DNA of 14,387 bases from Candidatus Peribacteria bacterium (GTDB lineage: Bacteria; Patescibacteriota; Gracilibacteria; Peribacterales; Peribacteraceae): positions 1 to 14,387 of the forward strand of contig JAAYXY010000084.1 in assembly GCA_012515645.1 (NCBI GenBank). The letters run 5' to 3'. Of the stretch, positions 13,062 to 14,387 are shown piece by piece; position 1 is the first letter of the stretch; each line of letters begins with the position of its first letter. Under the pieces are notes generated by a model. That model was given only the letters and a program-made list of their open reading frames with translations, had not been told where the DNA came from and searched no databases. The translations under genes and the position numbers were made by a program.

Positions 13062-13092
13062 GCAGGAAGAGGGATTCCTGCCGGGGGTACCA
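13062..13092 (+). repeat. Partial copy of the tRNA-Arg 3' end (possible att site or tRNA remnant)
   Basis: Positions 13073-13092 match the last 20 bases of tRNA-Arg (12535-12554) with one substitution (C to T at 13088) and include the CCA. Upstream, GCAGG (13062-13066) also matches the T-stem, but the T-loop has three extra bases. The 5' half of a tRNA is absent, so this is not a functional gene. Duplication of a tRNA 3' end is what tyrosine-recombinase integration leaves behind. About 0.5 kb lies between the two copies. Confidence 0.6.
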
Positions 13093-13098
13093 TTCGAC

Positions 13099-13120
13099 TT
13101 ACTCTGATCGTTCAGAGTAA
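13099..13120. repeat. Perfect stem-loop next to the tRNA-Arg fragment
   Basis: TTACTCTGA-TCGT-TCAGAGTAA has 9-base perfect arms and a 4-base loop, starting 7 bases after the tRNA fragment. No T-run follows on either strand, so it is not a typical terminator. It may be a protein-binding site or part of an element end. The remaining 76 bases up to the -10 box at 13197 show nothing recognisable. Confidence 0.45.
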
Positions 13121-13196
13121 ACCATGGGAAGAATGTGTGAGAGTTAAGCAGTAGTGCGCGGAGAGAACGGATGTCATAGATATGTGTACAGTGTGT

Positions 13197-13202
13197 TACA
13201 CT
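13197..13202 (+). promoter_or_regulatory. -10 box for the SLH protein gene
   Basis: TACACT ends 7 bases before the ATG at 13210, with no Shine-Dalgarno; the mRNA is probably leaderless. The -35 region is weak. Confidence 0.45.
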
Positions 13203-13209
13203 AACCTCC

Positions 13210-14387
13210 ATGCGTACTCTCCCTCTTGCATGGATCTTGCCATTGGTACTTCTCGCTCCTCATGCGGATGCTCTGGAATACCAGGACCGCAGCGTGCAGT
13301 ATACCGATGCGCCATTTTCACTCGCGGAAGCGGCCGGTATTAGTCTGCTTACGGAGGTAGGTGCAGTGGAGGGGAATCCCGATGGGACGTTCCGCCCCAA
13401 TCGCACGCTGAACCGCGCGGAGTTCCTCAAGATTGCATTGGCAAGCGCACCTAACGTGCGCGTTGCACTTTCCGACGCGGAGAATTGTTTCCCGGATATC
13501 GCGGCAGATGCCTGGTACAGCCGGTATGTGTGTCTGGCGAAGAAACGAGGCATCGTATCGGGGTATCCCGATGGCATGTTCCGTCCCGAAAATACAGTGA
13601 ACTATGCAGAAGCACTCAAAATGTTGGGCGAACTGTATGGCTATACGGCATACACGGAGCCGGACGCACCGTGGTATGCCGTGTACGCGCAGGCGGCGGC
13701 AGACAAGGGCACGGCCTTGCCGGTGCCGCAGCCGCCGTACGGTCACGCGCTCACGCGGGGGCAGATGGCGCGGCTGGCTGCGGCGTATCGTGCAGAACAC
13801 GAAGGGGAACTTGCGGCGTACCGTGCAGCCGAACGCGGAGATTGGGAGGAAGCGCGGGCATTGACCTGTGCAGAATGCACAGAATCATCCTCTTCCGTGT
13901 CATCGCACGTTTCCCAGGATTCGCAGCAATCATCGTCTTCTGCGAGTATGGACAACGCTCTTGTGTTGCCCGCAGAGTCGCGACAGCTTTTGGTTGGCGA
14001 ACGCAGCGAGCCGATTGCAGACGGCATATTCACATTAAGTGAAGATGACGCCATCATCCGTTTAGTTTCCGTGCGTTTGGATCGGAAAGTTGATTCATTG
14101 CAGAGTCTCATTTTGGTTGCCGAAGACGGCACGGAAATCGGTACTCTTTCTCTGAAGACCGGCGATACATCCGACCTGGACTGGCGCGGGGAATTCGAGG
14201 TCGAAAACGCCTACCGCATTCTCAAAGACACCGATCAACTCCTTGCTTTGGTCGCAGTGCTCAAACCGTATGGATATGGAGGCTTTTCCGGTGAAATTGT
14301 AGAGGTACAAGATTGGAGCATTACGGTACAGCACGTTGGAACCGGTCAGTCGCAGGAATTGGTTGCACAAACTATGCATGCTCCGGA
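13210..14387 (+). CDS. Secreted S-layer-homology (SLH) domain protein (3' partial)
   Basis: The frame is open from the ATG at 13210 to the window end, about 392 residues. A Sec signal peptide (MRTLPLAWILPLVLLAPHADA, about 1-21) is followed by three SLH modules. SLH1 covers about 36-80 (VEGNPDGTFRPNRTLNRAEFLKIAL). SLH2 covers about 93-146 (FPDIAADAWYSRYV, then GIVSGYPDGMFRPENTVNYAEALKML). The more diverged SLH3 covers about 152-195 (APWYAVYAQAAADKG, then LTRGQMARLAAAY). A Ser/Gln-rich linker (about 224-247) leads to a beta-rich region of unknown family that runs off the window. SLH domains hold proteins to cell-wall-linked glycans, so this protein is probably wall-bound, with the C-terminal part displayed outside. 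Cys93 and Cys108 in SLH2 may be disulfide-linked; Cys220/Cys223 sit just before the linker. The start is fixed by the signal peptide and the -10 box. Confidence 0.9.
   Translation, partial: MRTLPLAWILPLVLLAPHADALEYQDRSVQYTDAPFSLAEAAGISLLTEVGAVEGNPDGTFRPNRTLNRAEFLKIALASAPNVRVALSDAENCFPDIAADAWYSRYVCLAKKRGIVSGYPDGMFRPENTVNYAEALKMLGELYGYTAYTEPDAPWYAVYAQAAADKGTALPVPQPPYGHALTRGQMARLAAAYRAEHEGELAAYRAAERGDWEEARALTCAECTESSSSVSSHVSQDSQQSSSSASMDNALVLPAESRQLLVGERSEPIADGIFTLSEDDAIIRLVSVRLDRKVDSLQSLILVAEDGTEIGTLSLKTGDTSDLDWRGEFEVENAYRILKDTDQLLALVAVLKPYGYGGFSGEIVEVQDWSITVQHVGTGQSQELVAQTMHAP

Noticed and set aside
13260..14042. ORFs antisense to, or out of frame with, the SLH gene
   Set aside because: The plus frame from 13210 has a signal peptide and three SLH modules; the others are shadows with skewed composition.
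1..14387. UGA recoded as glycine (code 25), as in Gracilibacteria/SR1
   Set aside because: TGA ends the LamG, sugar transferase, six-Cys, lspA and MBL-fold frames at sensible protein ends, and no frame needs an internal TGA.
1..14387. CRISPR array, transposase, prophage or restriction-modification system
   Set aside because: No regularly spaced repeats, no transposase, integrase, Cas or methyltransferase motifs are visible in any frame.

Overview
The window (14,387 bases, roughly balanced GC) looks like chromosomal DNA of an uncultured bacterium. The best guess is a Patescibacteria (CPR) lineage, perhaps Peregrinibacteria/Peribacteria. The support is indirect: a DUF4215-type Cys/Asp repeat joined to a LamG domain, type IV prepilins with the DAR..RRSD pattern common in that group, an S-layer-homology protein with a Ser-rich linker, a reduced metallo-beta-lactamase-fold protein, and almost no Shine-Dalgarno sequences. 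UGA works as a stop for at least five genes, so the UGA=Gly code of Gracilibacteria/SR1 does not apply. lspA, murA and an undecaprenyl-phosphate sugar transferase point to peptidoglycan, lipoproteins and a surface glycan.

Layout. 1-1978, surface and pilus block: the 3' end of a secreted DUF4215/LamG protein, a prepilin one base later, then a second prepilin with its own promoter region and a clear terminator. 2041-3695: an orphan membrane histidine kinase (HAMP-like, PAS, HisKA, HATPase), ending in a terminator shared with the convergent RNase P RNA gene. 3697-4322: RNase P RNA on the minus strand and, divergent from it, tRNA-Thr(UGU). 4341-6129: an exopolysaccharide initiating sugar transferase overlapped by a small membrane-anchored six-Cys protein. 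6137-9790 (minus): nusA followed 21 bases later by a DnaQ exonuclease fused to a decayed DinG-like region. 9791-12397 (plus): lspA, murA and a metal-site-less MBL-fold protein, each with its own probable -10 box. 12398-13209: a G-rich quadruplex-type tract, tRNA-Arg(CCU), then a short AT-richer segment with a small membrane ORF, ended by a copy of the tRNA 3' end. 13210-end: a secreted SLH-domain protein, cut by the window.

Common threads. Most genes are small independent transcription units. Seven start codons lie 6-9 bases after a TANNNT box with no Shine-Dalgarno, which suggests leaderless mRNAs. Envelope functions dominate: pilins, SLH and LamG surface proteins, glycan priming, lipoprotein processing and peptidoglycan precursor synthesis. 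The features most worth a second look are the exonuclease with an apparently dead helicase part, a compensated base-pair change in the RNase P catalytic helix P4, and the tRNA-Arg 3'-end duplication that brackets a segment of about 0.5 kb.
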